Assembly (NCBI GenBank): GCA_030998225.1 | Contig: JAPYXD010000169.1 | Span: forward strand, 496,001-560,000 | Source: Diplolepis rosae | Lineage: Eukaryota; Arthropoda; Insecta; Hymenoptera; Diplolepididae | Direction: 5' to 3' | DNA length: 64,000 bases | Shown here: piece by piece, positions 1 to 12,082 of the stretch | Layout: every line of letters begins with the position of its first letter | Position numbering within the stretch: position 1 is the stretch's first letter | Made by a program: the position numbers and the translations under genes | Notes under the pieces: model-generated | Told to the model about the DNA's origin: nothing | Seen by the model: only the letters and a program-made list of their open reading frames with translations | Database searches by the model: none

Positions 1-1060
1 ATCATTTTCAGAAAAAGGTATCGATTTTTGAAGATCGATTCAAAAGTCGATCTTTTTAACCGATTAATCGATTCTTTTTTTTGAAGATCGCCCATCCCTA
101 TCTATAATACCTTAAGTTCAGTCAGTCAGCTTTGTTGATTTTTTTATTCAAAGCGTTTTAAATTTGGTATAGATTAAATTTTAATAAGTTAAAGGCGCTC
201 ATGATAAATAAACCACAAAACAATGCACTTTTTCAGAGCATTACGTGTAGCCTGTTTTGCAACCTACAGCAACAAATTTCCGCTTTTTCACATAAATTTT
301 TATATCACCGACTGTTAAAACTATTCCAATTTACCAAAAAGCACACAAAAGCACTGCAGACACCAATTTTTTACAAAAAAACGTTAAATTTCAATATTCT
401 ATAATGCTAATCTGTATAAGGTCGGCCTCATGAACAGCCAGCGCCACGGTGGCCAACGGTCAACATCTGTGACATTTTTAACTCCAGAGATTCCGGGGGC
501 TGACCCTATCAGTTTATTTTAGTTAATTTTCTAGTGAGATACGGTGTTCCAAATGTGCAATAGTTTTTTGGAAATGAAACCAAGGCCAGTTCCCGCGGAT
601 AAGCAACGATGTTGTGTCATTTTCGAAAATTGGAAATAATTAAGCTGTAGGGAATCTTTTTCTCGACAAAGGGATTTGTAATTTATTAAAATCGCATAAT
701 TTTTTAAAATTTGGCGAAAAGCGATAAGCAAAAAAATTGGGTAAAAAATAAAATTGATTAATAAAATTATTTTTCTGTATTTCCAATTTTTTTCATAGAA
801 ATTAATCTTTTGTCTTCCAAAATAGCCCTTCAATAATAACATTGCAATACAATTTTATGATTCAAGCTTAATAATTTCTCAACGTTTGAAACAATTCTTC
901 TATATCTTTGATTGCAGTCAATTCACTTAATATAGAGGATTTTTTTGAATCTCATCTAAAAATATGTAAAAAACTTTTCTATGTGCCCTACGAGGCATTA
1001 TTGTGTTTGATGTTCCCTTATTGCATCTGGGCCCTCATTTTCAGATAGTAATATATTATA
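1..1060. other. AT-rich DNA, no gene seen
   Basis: Low-complexity AT-rich sequence with a short GC-richer patch near 420-520. The short open frames here (for example 201-404 plus and 531-842 minus) have no recognisable domain and A/T-driven composition. I see no RNA gene or clear element boundary. Confidence 0.6.
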
Positions 1061-1112
1061 ATATAATATTTTAAAGAATTTGAAAATCTTTCTGTGGAAA
1101 AAATGATGCTTT

Positions 1113-1184
1113 CGACTGCGCTGGGATTCGAGCCCAGGTCTTTCGATTGCCGGTCGACTGCTCTAACCACTGAGCTACACAGGC
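1113..1184 (-). tRNA. tRNA-like sequence (Ala-GGC-like), probably repeat-borne
   Basis: Read on the minus strand this folds as a cloverleaf: acceptor stem with one mismatch in seven pairs, D arm with GCTC/GAGC, anticodon arm with a palindromic TCGA stem and GGC at positions 34-36, and a perfect CTGGG/CCCAG T stem. Position 33 is C, not the near-universal U, and the top anticodon-stem pair is mismatched. A T6 run follows the 3' end as a Pol III stop would. An almost identical sequence lies inverted at 1310-1381, with conserved 3' flank, so this is more likely a tRNA-derived repeat than a working gene. Confidence 0.45.
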
Positions 1185-1261
1185 GTCCGACATCTCTTTC
1201 TCCACAGGAAGATCTCCTTATATCGCCTAGTGGCTCAGCCTAGCGGCTGTAAATGATTTCA

Positions 1262-1572
1262 AATTAATTAGTTGAATTTGAAATTTTTGTCACTGCCTAC
1301 ATTTCGGACGCCTGTGTAGCTCAGTGGTTAGAGCAGTCGACCGGCAATCGAAAGACCTGGACTCGAATCCCAGCGCAGTCGAAAGCGTCATTTTTTCCAC
1401 AGAAAGATTTTCAAATTCTTTAAAATATTAAATTTATTTGCATTATTTGCGACATAAGAGTTTGAAATTGTCTACGAGGACACCTGTCGACAACGTATCC
1501 TATCTGACACGCGACTAGTGATCCTCCGATAATGTAGGCAGTGACAAAAATTTCAAACTCAACTAATTAATT
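1262..1572. repeat. 311-bp MITE-like element with about 41-bp TIRs
   Basis: The sequence at 1262-1302 reappears as a near-perfect reverse complement at 1532-1572, including GTCACTGCCTACAT. Between them is the plus-strand tRNA-like sequence. No target duplication is obvious. The sequence at about 1070-1190, to its left, is a reverse complement of 1307-1430, so a second partial copy lies head to head with this one. Confidence 0.6.
1310..1381 (+). tRNA. tRNA-like sequence inside a MITE
   Basis: Second copy of the tRNA-like sequence, now on the plus strand, differing from the minus copy by one base in the T loop region (ACTCG against GCTCG). A box and B box (GACTCGAATCC) are intact and a T6 stop lies at 1391-1396. 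It lies inside an inverted-repeat element (1262-1572). Same C33 oddity. I read it as a tRNA-derived passenger or promoter rather than a functional tRNA gene. Confidence 0.45.
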
Positions 1573-1839
1573 ATAATATAATATTTATTATATAAATAAA
1601 AAAAAATAAAGTTACTTAATATATTATTTCTTGGACTCAAGTTTATTCGTAAAAACCTTCTTTTATTAAGAGATAAAAAAAAGGATATTCAAATGCATAA
1701 ATAATTATTTCAATACTTATTTATGTATTTTAATATACTTTTCTTTCGATTTCATTATTTTATGTAAATTTTAATTCCATTATCTGAATATTATCTGCTG
1801 TTATCTGATTGGTCATCTATTATCTATAACTATCTTATC

Positions 1840-2344
1840 TTAGGGTTCCGAGTATACGCTAGATGGGGCGTATGTTCTGCCACTTCTAAAGCATTGACCG
1901 TCCACCCCCTGATGACAGCTGCGTTCTCTTCTCTCCGTGCATGAACTGGGCAACCTACGAAGATGCCCCCAGGACCTGGGTTGCGTTTTCTGCCGCGAGG
2001 ATCCTGGACGACTGCTCCACCTGGTGTGGAACTACGTAGACCGAGTCTCGACCCCCAGTTCTACTAGAGAGGTCCCTATAGCCCAGGGTGACATGCCACC
2101 CTTTTATCGGATCCCAGCAAGACTCCTCGAATAACGGATGAGCAAGAGAGTCCCCAAAATTTTGATTAATAATATGGATGTCAACGGAGGGGAAGGAGAC
2201 TGGAGCAACAACCTCTGACAACTCAAATCTGGAAATTTTACCAGGAGTGTGGTCGTTGGGGTACTGCAGGCTCCTCGTCAATACGCTCCTGCGATACTTA
2301 TGCACTAGATCCAGCCCTGTCCGACTAAAAACAAAATGGCTGTT
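1840..2344. other. GC-richer stretch, no gene recognised
   Basis: Base composition rises well above the surroundings, which opens frames on both strands (1937-2134 plus, 1955-2305 minus). Neither translation shows a domain or motif I know. The right edge (2308-2327) is repeated in inverted form at 6254-6271, so at least that part belongs to the arms of the P-like element. Confidence 0.4.
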
Positions 2345-3020
2345 CCTTAGTGATTATAGTTTCTATGTCCGAAGTTTTCTCACCAGAGCGGCGCTGCACG
2401 CGGCACGCTTTACAAAAGCATTGTACTAATAGACAAATATTTAAAAAAATTTAAATAATTAAGTTTCTGAACAATATGAAATGAAAAAATGTTCCTAAAA
2501 TCATTCTAGGACATAAAATACACATTTTCCATAAATCAATTAATACAAATTAAAAAAAATAACACATTAAACTTCGTAAAATATATACTGTGGATTCGCA
2601 TGAAGAATTCTTGAGACCCTGAACAAAATTTTTTTTATGTTATTCCCATATAATTGAAAATATATTTAAAAATAAATAAAAAGCGTAAGCTTCTAAATAG
2701 AAGTATTTTTATTTTCCAGCTTCAAACGAATGAAATGAAAAATAAATATATATTTTGTTAAGCCCTGTGCTCAACATAAAAAACCATGCGAAGGGAAATA
2801 TATACTCAATTAAAAATTTGTAAATGTAACAAAAAATATTCATTACTTTAAAACTTGCTAGTACATATTTTTAACATATTTTAAATTTTTAACATGTACA
2901 GATCGATGATGACTAGTTAAATGTCGCAAAGCTTGGCATGCTTTTTTTTCAAGACGCTAAATTTTTAAATTTCAGCCATTTCCTGTCTTACGAATTGTCT
3001 CATTCTTATTTAAAATAAAA

Positions 3021-3710
3021 TTAAATCACATATGCTAACATCTCTACAGCTTCATTGGCATGTTCTTTGCATTGAAAAATAAATTTTGTTTCATCAGATG
3101 AAATTAAATCGTCTAGAATTAGATCAAAAGGATTGCTAGACCGGCAATGTTTGTTAAATAGATATTCGACAACTCTGATAAGCTTGTATAACTTAACATT
3201 TGGATGTATGGAATCTTTATTTATTTTTGCAAATCTACTCAAACTTTCAGGTAACCGATCACAAGAAAAATTTATCGTATCTGCATGAATTTCAGAAGTA
3301 GTTAAAAATGCATTTAAGCATGTCGAACACTGAGTGTGCTGTTTAATGTAAGCAGTTATACGACCAGTTGTGTATAAAATCAAACAATCTCTAACAGCTG
3401 GTAAAGCATATTCGTGCGCTACTCATGCATCTACAAAATCACTAAAATCAGTGTCTTCACAATCGATTATTGCTTTTAACTTTTCTCGAATTTCTTGAAT
3501 TGCGCTTTTACTATTCGACTGATGTAATTCTTTCAATTTTGAAATTGTTATTAAGGGCTGTGGAGGGTTGCCATCGAAAGTACTGCAAGTTCCAAGCTTT
3601 GGAGGTTTCAAAATGCAAAAGGCAGCTAATATCTTGTATATTTGCAAGAAGGTTGGTGTACAAGGATGATCATTTGTTCCTCCAGCTAATCTGATAGTGC
3701 CAAAAAATCT
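3021..3710 (-). pseudogene. P-superfamily (THAP9-like) transposase, C-terminal exon, broken
   Basis: Minus-strand reading from 3710 gives RFFGTIRLAGGTNDHP, the signature of the C-terminal domain of P-element/THAP9 transposases, then a region with NPPQP, and finally a CSTCLNAF cysteine pair followed by about 80 residues. A pyrimidine-rich stretch ending in AG at 3711-3712 directly precedes the Arg codon and looks like a 3' splice acceptor, matching the multi-exon structure of this family. An in-frame TGA at 3423-3425 interrupts the frame just upstream of a segment reading ALPAVRDC. The N-terminal THAP finger and most of the catalytic core are absent. Reading frames upstream (3713-4390) are scrambled. 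Confident in family, not in detail. Confidence 0.8.
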
Positions 3711-4395
3711 CTAAACAAAAGGAAAGGAACAAAAAATTAGTGAAACTTTTATAAAGTATTGATAATATTCCATTCGAAATTTCATACTGAATAAAATATT
3801 TTTATCTTGTTCAGTTAAATTTTCTGAGATTAAGGAAGCTAAAGAAATACTAAATGGATTTTGAATGCAACATCAACGACACTATATTTCTTATACAAAT
3901 CCATTTTGTAAAAAAATATAAAAGTGCTTTCTTCGATATTTATATTTCACTGGGAGAATTCGGATGAAATGCAATGGATTGAAGGGATATAAAGATAAAT
4001 TTTGGAGTTAAATAAGTACCGTGATGATTAATATGAACGTATCTGGAAATAAAATATTAGACCAGATTTTATATAAAGATATTTTATCATACGCGTAAAA
4101 AATACTAAGTATAAAGTAATTAAAATAAATATTTTAATATTATTATTATAAACGGTAGATTATCTTTCCTGCAAAACACGTCATATTAAAATGAATACAT
4201 ATGTTCATATTTTTCCGCGAAGTTCAATACTTACAAAAATTGATTGAATATAATGAAAAAAGACGAAAAAAATCAGCTATATCTGATAAAGTATCTAATA
4301 TATCTAAATTCCCTGTACGAAATATGTCGAACATAACCAAACATACGTTAAAAATATGTGCTAGCAAATTTTATAGAAATAAATATTTTTAGTCA

Positions 4396-4461
4396 TGTGA
4401 TACAAAATTTATTTTTCAATGCAAAGAACATTCCAATGAAGCTATAGAGATGTTAGCATAT
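4396..4461 (+). pseudogene. Duplicate of the transposase C-terminal codons
   Basis: The translation DTKFIFQCKEHSNEAIEM parallels the end of the minus-strand transposase (ETKFIFQCKEHANEAVEM), on the opposite strand. It shows that the palindrome arm includes coding sequence. The nested element at 4462 interrupts it right before the stop. Confidence 0.75.
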
Positions 4462-5615
4462 CGATACCCACGTTCTAATATGTCGTATCCCACAAAATTT
4501 GAGAAATTGACTTTTTTTGATAAATGGATTAATAATAATGTTTTACAGCTTATATTAAAATCTTGGGAGTCAAATTGTTTATTTAATATTTTTAAATAAA
4601 TATTCTAATATGTCGTATCCCACATGCTGATTTTCACGAATTCTAATATGTCCTATCCCACATCCATTGGTTAAGTCAGCGCCAGCGATGTGACAGTCAA
4701 TTTTTATTTTGTAATTAGTCTTAAGTTTATTTTGAGAAATTATTTAGTAAAATGAATAAGAAGGTAATTACAAATAATATTTTTACAACTCCAATTAAAT
4801 CTAGACATCCGCTGAAATCTCTGTTTGTAGATCGATTAAAAAGAACCAAAAGTAAATGGCAACAATTACAGGCATTAAAAAAAGTGTTGCTGAGAGATAC
4901 ACACTGCTTCTATGATAATATAAAATATATTGATGATACTGACTCTGCTTCTGAATATCTCCATCAATAAAAAATTTCGAAGCCGAGAGTAAAAATATAG
5001 TTAAGGTAACTGAAAAGACTAAGAGTAAGAAACGAAAAGCTAATCAAGTTAATCTTGGTGTTAAAAGCAAAGTACTGCGTACTAATAATAGATTTAAAAA
5101 ACCTGAAGATAACGATATTAATTATAAAAAAAAATTGTGATAATACCAGACGAAAGAGGACAAGAAATTTTCAACAATCTCAGCAAGAAAATGTACCTGA
5201 TGAAAAAAAAAAATTAAGAGTACTTAAAATGAAAAAAAAATGTTTTAAGCAATATTAAAGATAGTAAAAATAAAATGTATCAATAATGTTATATTATAAT
5301 AATTATGAATTAAACAATACAAAATAAGAGAGAAAAATGTAACGTATGGGATGAAACAATATTTAATTATAAAACGATTAAATCAAGTTTCTTTCTAAAA
5401 TACATTTTTATTTTTCTTCTTGCGTAACCCACATAAATATCATAAAATTTATTTAAATAATTTTTTTTGCCTTAATTATTATTATTTATGCATTTTTATG
5501 AACGTATAAAACTAAAATTTGTTTACATTTATTTATTTGTGCTAGCAAGACGTTTTTATCGTTTCCTGAAAAATTTTCCAAATGTGGGATACGACATATT
5601 AGAACGTAGGTATCG
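4462..5615. mobile_element. 1154-bp DNA element, about 33-bp TIRs, ATAT target duplication
   Basis: Ends start CGATACCTACGTTCTAATAT (left end has one C for T) and are perfect inverse copies for about 33 bp. The uninterrupted arm of the host P-like element at about 3015-3070 shows the empty site, proving that ATAT (4458-4461 and 5616-5619) was duplicated. The end motif TTCTAATATGTCGTATCCCA recurs at about 4607 and, with one change, at about 4640, giving three direct subterminal copies on the left. Inside are a 72-codon ORF (4752-4970), starting MNKKVITNNIF, and lysine-rich broken frames to 5258; I cannot place them in a transposase family. Confidence 0.8.
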
Positions 5616-6224
5616 ATATGTGATTTAATTTTATTTTAAATAAGAATGAGACAATTCGTAAGACAGGAAATGGCTGAAATTTAAAAATTTAGCGTCTTGA
5701 AAAAAAAGCATGCCAAGCTTTGCGACACTTAACTAGTCATCATCGATCTGTCCATGTTAAAAATTTAAAATATGTTAAAAATATGTACTAGCAAATTTTA
5801 TAGTAATGAATATTTTTTGTTACATTTACAAATTTTTAATTGAGTATATATTTCCCTGCATGGTTTTTTATGTTGAACACAGGGCTTAACAAAATATTTA
5901 TTTTTCATTTCATTCGTTTGAAGCTGGAAAATAAAAATACTTCTATTTAGAAGCTTAAGCTTTTTATTTATTTTTAAATATATTTTCAATTATATGGGAA
6001 TAACATAAAAAAAATTTTGTTCAGGGTCTCAAGAATTCTTCATGCGTATCCACAGTATATATTTTACGAAGTTTAATGTGTTCTTTTTTTTAATTTGTAT
6101 TAATTGATTTATAGAAAATATGTATTTTATGTCCTAGAATCATTTTAGGAAATTTTTTCATTTCATATTGTTCAGAAACTTAATTATTAAAAATTTTTTA
6201 AATATTTGTCTATAATCACTAAGG

Positions 6225-6590
6225 GAATCAAGTTCTCGCCGTTGCAGGCAGGGAATCGGATAGGGCTGACTAGATCATAGCAGAAGCGAGCCGCCAGCCA
6301 ATCAGCGCGCCAGACCAGCGGTAGGGGAAGCGACAGGAAGGCACGAGCGACCGGCAAGCGACAGCATCGTCCTACCTACCACCACTTTTGCAACGAAGAC
6401 TTTGTGCACATGCATTAGTTCGCATGCATGCATGCATGCATGTGTTCACTGATGGTTTGAATGTGTGAAATAAAATTTTCAATTTAATATAAATTAAAGA
6501 ATTAATGCAAAATCTAGGCAATATAAAATAGAAAAAACGTAAAAATTGTTACAGATATTTTAAATATTTTCTGTATGATATTTCCAGGAC
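6225..6590. other. GC-rich flank and GCAT microsatellite
   Basis: 6225-6420 is GC-rich, probably the outer arm and the target of the P-like element. A (GCAT)n run occupies about 6421-6441. The rest is AT-rich with no coding signal. Confidence 0.5.
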
Positions 6591-6591
6591 C

Positions 6592-6957
6592 TCGTACACT
6601 GATGCTCAATTAACCATAACTTCTACAAAAGTTATACAAATTAATTTTTTTATGGAGGTCTTAGGAACGTTTTATATATAACGATATATATATATATCTC
6701 CACCAATTTCTCATTTTAGTGGAAAAAAGTCAAGTTTTTCTTTAAACATAATTTTGAATTGAAAATGAACGGCCGCACTTGGAGAAAAACGCAAAAATAT
6801 GTCTAGAATTAAAAAATGAAGTTCAAATGATTTGTTTTCATCTAAAACCATTGCCTTCAGCGTAAAGCTGACGAAAAAACGTTTCTAAAACCTCCATAAA
6901 AAAATTAATTTGGATAACTTTTGTAGAAGTTATGGTTAATTGAGTATTAGCGTGCGC
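6592..6957. repeat. Palindromic MITE, about 366 bp
   Basis: About 70 bp at each end are inverted copies, including CTCAATTAACCATAACTTCT on the left and its complement at 6925-6944. The interior has a TA microsatellite near 6680-6700 and no ORF. No target duplication is clear. Confidence 0.65.
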
Positions 6958-7136
6958 GGTAAAAGGTTTAAAATTCGAGCCCCTGTATACTGATAACCCA
7001 TCGTACTAGAGAGGTTCTCTGAAGGGAATTAAAAGCGGTTCATTACAACAATAATTTCGCGGACTTTCAAGGAAATCGGAGACAAAAAGTTTGTAGGCGG
7101 GTACAATTGACGAATTTTGCCCCATTTGCCAAAAAC

Positions 7137-7216
7137 ACCCCCCCCCCCTCTCTCTCGCGCGCGCTCGCTCGCTCGCTCCCTCCCCCCCCCTCTCAGACAC
7201 ACACACACACACACGC
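7137..7216. repeat. C/CT/CG/CA microsatellite cluster
   Basis: Runs of C, CT, CG-CTCG and CA follow one another. Overlapping minus-strand frames here are products of the simple repeats. Confidence 0.85.
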
Positions 7217-7239
7217 ACCAACCAGCCTATGCATTCATT

Positions 7240-8522
7240 TATATATGAATTGTGTCGACAAATGTGTATAGTGACTTTTAAATCAATTAAATAGATTCAA
7301 TTTGTATTATTTTTATAATCATTGTGTCTTTCATTGACTTATGCTCATTCCTAAGCGAGGGTCATTCGATCCTAACTTAAAACGAGGAATCTTCGATCAA
7401 AGTAAGTATTTGCGTACTTGTGACAACATACTTCCTTTTTTCTGGTGCATCGGCCCGGAAAACACAAGTCAATTGAAAATTAACACATTAATTATTACTA
7501 GTGAATAAATAAATGATTATGAAATATTATTTCAACTTGTAACTTGAAATTTCAATAAAATAGATTTGTTAGATCACGAAGGGGTTTGACCTTGAGACTA
7601 ACCATAATGATTTAATAATCAAATCATTCTTTGAAATTTTATAATTTATTTAAATTGTACAGAATAAAATAAGTTTGAAAAATCACGCAGGGATCTGATC
7701 TTGAGGCTAACCTAAGTGATTAAGTAACTTATCTTATTTAAAAAATTATTCTAATTTGTTAACTAAGTTTTGATTTAAGTTAAAATAAACAAAAAAAAAC
7801 AGCACACGAGAGTATAAGTCCCTTTTGGGTACGTTGAACGGTCACCATTGATTACGATCATTCGGTAGGGCAAAGTTCGAAGTGCTTGTGATTGTATTGT
7901 TTATAACTTTAATTTTAACTCTGTTAAGGAACAGAATATTTTTATTTGCAAAGATTGTCCAAGGATCTGAGCTTGAGCCTAACTTGTCCAATCTAGAGAA
8001 AAATAAATTGTGCATAACTCGAATCTTATCTGATCCTTGTTATAAACAATTTTATTTATTTAAAAAACAATTTATAATTCAATAAATTAATAAAATAGAT
8101 CATTATAATTTACAAAAGGGCACACGTAGTTGGTACAAAATACATATATATATTGTTATAATTTTAAGAAATGTATTATTTAACATTATAATTTTACAAA
8201 AAAATTGAGCGATTATTTATTTATTTGAATATTTTATGGAATGATATTCTCATTTTGTTATTTTATTTCCTAATAAAAGAGTACAAATTTTATTTTTTTT
8301 TGTTATAAACAAATAACAATAATTAAATTATATTTTATGATTATTATTAACATTATTTTTGTGAATAGTTTTAAATTAAAATTATACTTTTACTAATTTC
8401 ACTTTATTTACAAACAAAATTTTACATGTAGTTTTTTAAATTGTTATAAACAATGGATAATTAACAATAAATAATCTAAGATAACGCTCAGTAATAAGAA
8501 ACTGTAAATTTATAATGACTCA
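7240..8522 (+). other. AT-rich leader of the large retroelement; LTR not resolved
   Basis: This stretch precedes gag and should contain the 5' LTR and primer site. A motif around GATCTGATCTTGAGGCTAAC occurs three times in varied form (about 7566, 7683 and 7948), an imperfect tandem array. I could not find a matching 3' LTR downstream nor a convincing primer-binding site, so no LTR boundary is called. No ORF here is credible. Confidence 0.4.
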
Positions 8523-10408
8523 ATGTCAAATTCAAATACCCCTGTAGAATCCGCCCAAAAGGTTATTACGCGTATTAATTCCAAACAAGACAATCAACTC
8601 GCAAAAATTGTGGATCAGAATCAAATAGATTCCTTGAAACTAAAAAGATGAGGTAAAATCAAAGAAGATTTAGTCGATTATAAATAGAAGGATATTTCAA
8701 ACACTTTTTCTGCTGAACAAGAACTGGATAACACTCTTCAGCTAGACGATTCACTTTTCGACAAGACTAATTAATGATCGAAGCATATCAAGTGAAAATT
8801 GTAGTAAAACTAGCGGATTTCATTCAAGTTTCTGCCCAGATTTAAGCATTGTGACAGGATCTAGTAATCAAGATCAAACTTTAACGAACGAATTATCTTA
8901 TTTTGACTGATCTAATTTGCTAAGCTCAGCAGTAATAACAATAGAAAATAGAACTTTGAAAGAAAAATTGAAAACCTCATTGGCACGCGACTCTCTAATA
9001 AGTAACAACGATAGCGACGACGACAAAAGCGATACAGAAGTCATAAATCAGGATAATCCCGTAATAGTAAACAACGAAGAGATGCCCGTAGTCATACCTA
9101 ACAGCCATCAGGTATCCTTACGCGACACGCTAGAGGTGGTCCCTTTGTGCGACGGAAGTAACCTCCCATTGTCACATTTTATTGAGGGTTGCATGGAAGC
9201 AAAGGCAATGCTGCCGACATCTGCTGCCCAAGAAAATCTTGCACGTCTATTGAGAGGTAAATTGTCTGGTGAGTCACGAAAATGTATTTTTGGGTCAACG
9301 TATGCAACAATAGAGGAATTAATAGAAAAATTGAAAAAAGTATATGCCCCTGCGAAAAGCGTATATCAGTTGCAGGGAGAATTAGGTAATACATTTATGT
9401 GGGAAAGAGAAAATGTCCTTTCCTATGTTGCTAGAATTAAAGAAATTGCTGATAGAAGATGCTCACAGACTTAATAATGGCGGTCAGGTAGATAATGCTT
9501 TTAAACAAAATTTAGAAAGAGATGTAATTCAATGTTTCATACGCGGTTTGCGTCCTGAGTTAGAAATTCGTGTAGAAGAAAAGGACACATTTAAGGAAGT
9601 AATTAATGATACAATAGACATAGAACGAAGATTGGCTGCAAGTTCTGCACTGCGAAGAAATAAAAATACTGATTATTTAAAAACCAAAGTATCAACTAAT
9701 AATAATAATAATCATAAAACCATCCGATTCAACGTAGCACTTCAAAATAAAACTATTTGTTTAATTTGTAAAAAACCAGGTCACACAACTGAAAAATGTT
9801 TTCATTTAAGTAAAGCTCAAGATGCAGTTCTTAATAATAAACAAAAAAAATTTTTGCATCCTAACCAACAAGGATATAGTAATTTCAATGGTCAAAGAAG
9901 TAATAATAATAATAATTTTGCAAAAAACAATTACAATAATTTTCCAAATAACAATTACAATAATTTTCCAAATAACAATTTTTTAAGAAATAAAAATTAT
10001 AATTTTAATAATAACAACAATCATTTTTTACAAAATAGAAATAACAATTATAGAAACAATAATAATAATTTTTTACAACAAAGATACAACAATAATAATA
10101 ATTTTCCTAGAAATTTTTACAATAATAACAATAATGTGAATAATAATAATAGATAATTGAATCCAGGACGGTATAGAAACTTTAACTCAGGACAGTTTCA
10201 AAATCGAAATAAACCATATGAAAATAGATTTTTACAAAATAATAACACTCAACAAAATTTAAATTATACTGAAATAATTTGCAATTACTGTAAAAAACCC
10301 GGTCATTTAGTACGAGACTGCAAGATACGAACGAATAACCAATCACAAACAGCTCATCAGGAAAACTCCAAAGCTCTCCCCAGCACGGGTGCACTGAGGA
10401 AAGCATAA
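8523..10408 (+). pseudogene. gag: Gag of the large retroelement, broken
   Basis: The likely start is the ATG at 8523 (MSNSNTPVESAQKV). In-frame stops follow within 200 bases and again near 8772. The long central frame opens about 8911 and holds a Gypsy-type capsid region; one frameshift near 9450 moves it to the frame ending at 10156, where an in-frame TAA interrupts a very asparagine-rich linker that then continues to 10408. Two CCHC zinc knuckles are clear: CLICKKPGHTTEKC (9758-9799) and CNYCKKPGHLVRDC (10280-10321). Gag binds and packages the genomic RNA. It lies directly upstream of pol in another frame. Confidence 0.85.
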
Positions 10409-10836
10409 ATCGAGAACCACTGGCATCCACTTCTAACGATCATACAACAACAACAATAAATATTTCAAAGTCCACTTCAATTCCATCAATTATAATATCA
10501 ACGGAAGGTTTAAAAAATCCAACACACATGATGATTGATACTGGTGCTGCTCGAAATTTAATTAAACAAAAGGTTCTCAACCCTGAAGTACCAATAAATA
10601 GCCAATATGTATTCAAACTTACAGGAATTAATGATTTACCACTTTACACATTAGGACCGGTAAAAATAAACATTTTTGGTTATCCAACGATATTTAACAT
10701 TTAATGAAGTCCCAGTAGAAGAAGATGGAGTATTAGGATCAGAATTTTTTCAAGATAATAGTGTAAATTTAAATTATACTTCAAAATGCTTAGAAATTGA
10801 GAACCACTGTTACCCTTTTAAATCTACCAATACATT
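10404..10836 (+). pseudogene. pol: Pol: retropepsin-like protease, broken
   Basis: In the frame following gag the translation reaches MMIDTGAARNLI, an aspartic protease active site (DTGA at 10537-10548). A frameshift occurs near 10680, after which the ORF at 10676-10882 carries GVLGSEFF, the ILG-type C-terminal motif of Gypsy proteases. The frame then runs into an inserted solo LTR at 10837. It would cleave the Gag-Pol polyprotein. It is in a different frame from the end of gag, consistent with programmed frameshifting or with decay. Confidence 0.8.
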
Positions 10837-12082
10837 TGTTACGAGCGTATCAAGGTGGCGGAATTTTTCCAAAAATTGGTAATAATAATTCAATTATTAG
10901 ATTTCTATGCCACTTGAAGCGCCCGTAACCCGAGCACCTTGACAAGACCGCTGATGCAGCTCATCATTGCTCGGGTCGAAGACTTTAAAAAATGGTTGGT
11001 TCAGGAAGGAAATTCCCAATCTTGCTACTTTAAGCCAAATAGTTATTAGCTTAAAATTATTATTATATAACTTCGTCGTTAAGATGCTATTGATTTAGAT
11101 GTACTTAAACATACAAACGGTAGATCAAAGTCAATACAATTGTATGTCATGAAAAATTGGTATACATTCATATTAAATTAAATAACTTTCCAATCAAAAT
11201 ATATCAAATTCAATGTTAGCATTATTAAAATATATATATTTTCATTCATACTGTTTCTAAATAAATGTAAACTGTAGGAAAATATTATAAATTGGCACAG
11301 GATTCAGATGACTGGAAAGTAAAAGCAAGAAGGAGTTATTTCCTTATAACCAGAAACAGGTTTATTGTGAGACAGGAGTGGCGAAGGACAGGCAATTTAA
11401 AAGTACTGCCTCCCTTCTAGTTCAAAGCTATCCATTTCTTCCTCACCTTAAAACTATAAGGTCCAAGTAAAGAAAAAGGGTGTGTGCGCGAGTGAGTCGC
11501 GTAAGGACAAGGGTGGTTCCTTTTTGGAACCACGACAATCTCAAATCGAATTTGGCCCGGATCTCTAGGACTTCAGCAGCAAGAACGTATTCTCCATTAT
11601 TGCTTTTGCTCCCAGGACATCCGGTAGGATTAAGGAACTAGAATAAACAAAAGGATGCGGTAATGTACAAAATCCAAACATTGTATCGTTCTCATTGATA
11701 TTTATTCCGTATTTCTAAAACTCTACTAGAAAAGTGTTCACATAGGTCTGTTATTTTGCTTTTCTTAAGAATAAATTGTCTTTTGTATTTATGTGAATTT
11801 TAGCCACTTGATTCGAAATTATTTGAAGCACCTTTTCCCATTTTCTTTCTTTCAAAATTAAAAGTGATAAGCGTAGGCGTGTAGAATACACTCTCAGTCC
11901 GAGAGTAGAAGACCAACGACCCCACATAATAATAAAAGAATTTAGCTAATATTTATATTAACTAAATTCGACAGTTTGGACGACCTCCGCGTACCCATTT
12001 TATTAATAAATAAAGTATATTGAGAGTAATTGTTTTTACTTTTTATGAATTTCATTTAAATTAATAATACCCGTACGTAACA
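10837..12082. mobile_element. Solo LTR, BEL/Pao-like, 1246 bp, inside pol
   Basis: Starts TGTTACGAGCG and ends CGTACGTAACA, giving TG...CA with a short inverted tip TGTTACG/CGTAACA. Flanking ACATT at 10832-10836 and 12083-12087 is a 5-bp target duplication. Removing the insert plus one ACATT leaves the pol frame continuous from protease into the linker before RT. No gag, pol or second LTR lies within, so it is a solo LTR left by recombination. BEL/Pao assignment rests on the 5-bp duplication and end sequence only. Confidence 0.8.

Larger units (their letters stand above)
2345..6224. mobile_element. P-like DNA transposon, palindromic, with long inverted arms
   Basis: The arms begin CCTTAGTGATTATAG and extend some 600 bp: 2426-3070 on the left matches 4396-4461 plus 5616-6210 on the right in inverse orientation, once the nested 1154-bp element is removed. 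The left arm has an extra 70 bp near its tip. Similarity continues outward in part (2308-2327 against 6254-6271). The minus-strand interior encodes the C-terminal part of a P-superfamily transposase, and the right arm repeats its last codons. The 5' half of a transposase is not seen, so the copy looks like an inverted duplication of the 3' end of an element. Confidence 0.75.

Noticed and set aside
1937..2305. Overlapping ORFs on both strands
   Set aside because: Open frames caused by raised GC content; no motif on either strand.
7006..7221. Two overlapping minus-strand ORFs rich in Arg, Glu and Cys
   Set aside because: They translate the C/CT/CG/CA microsatellite cluster.
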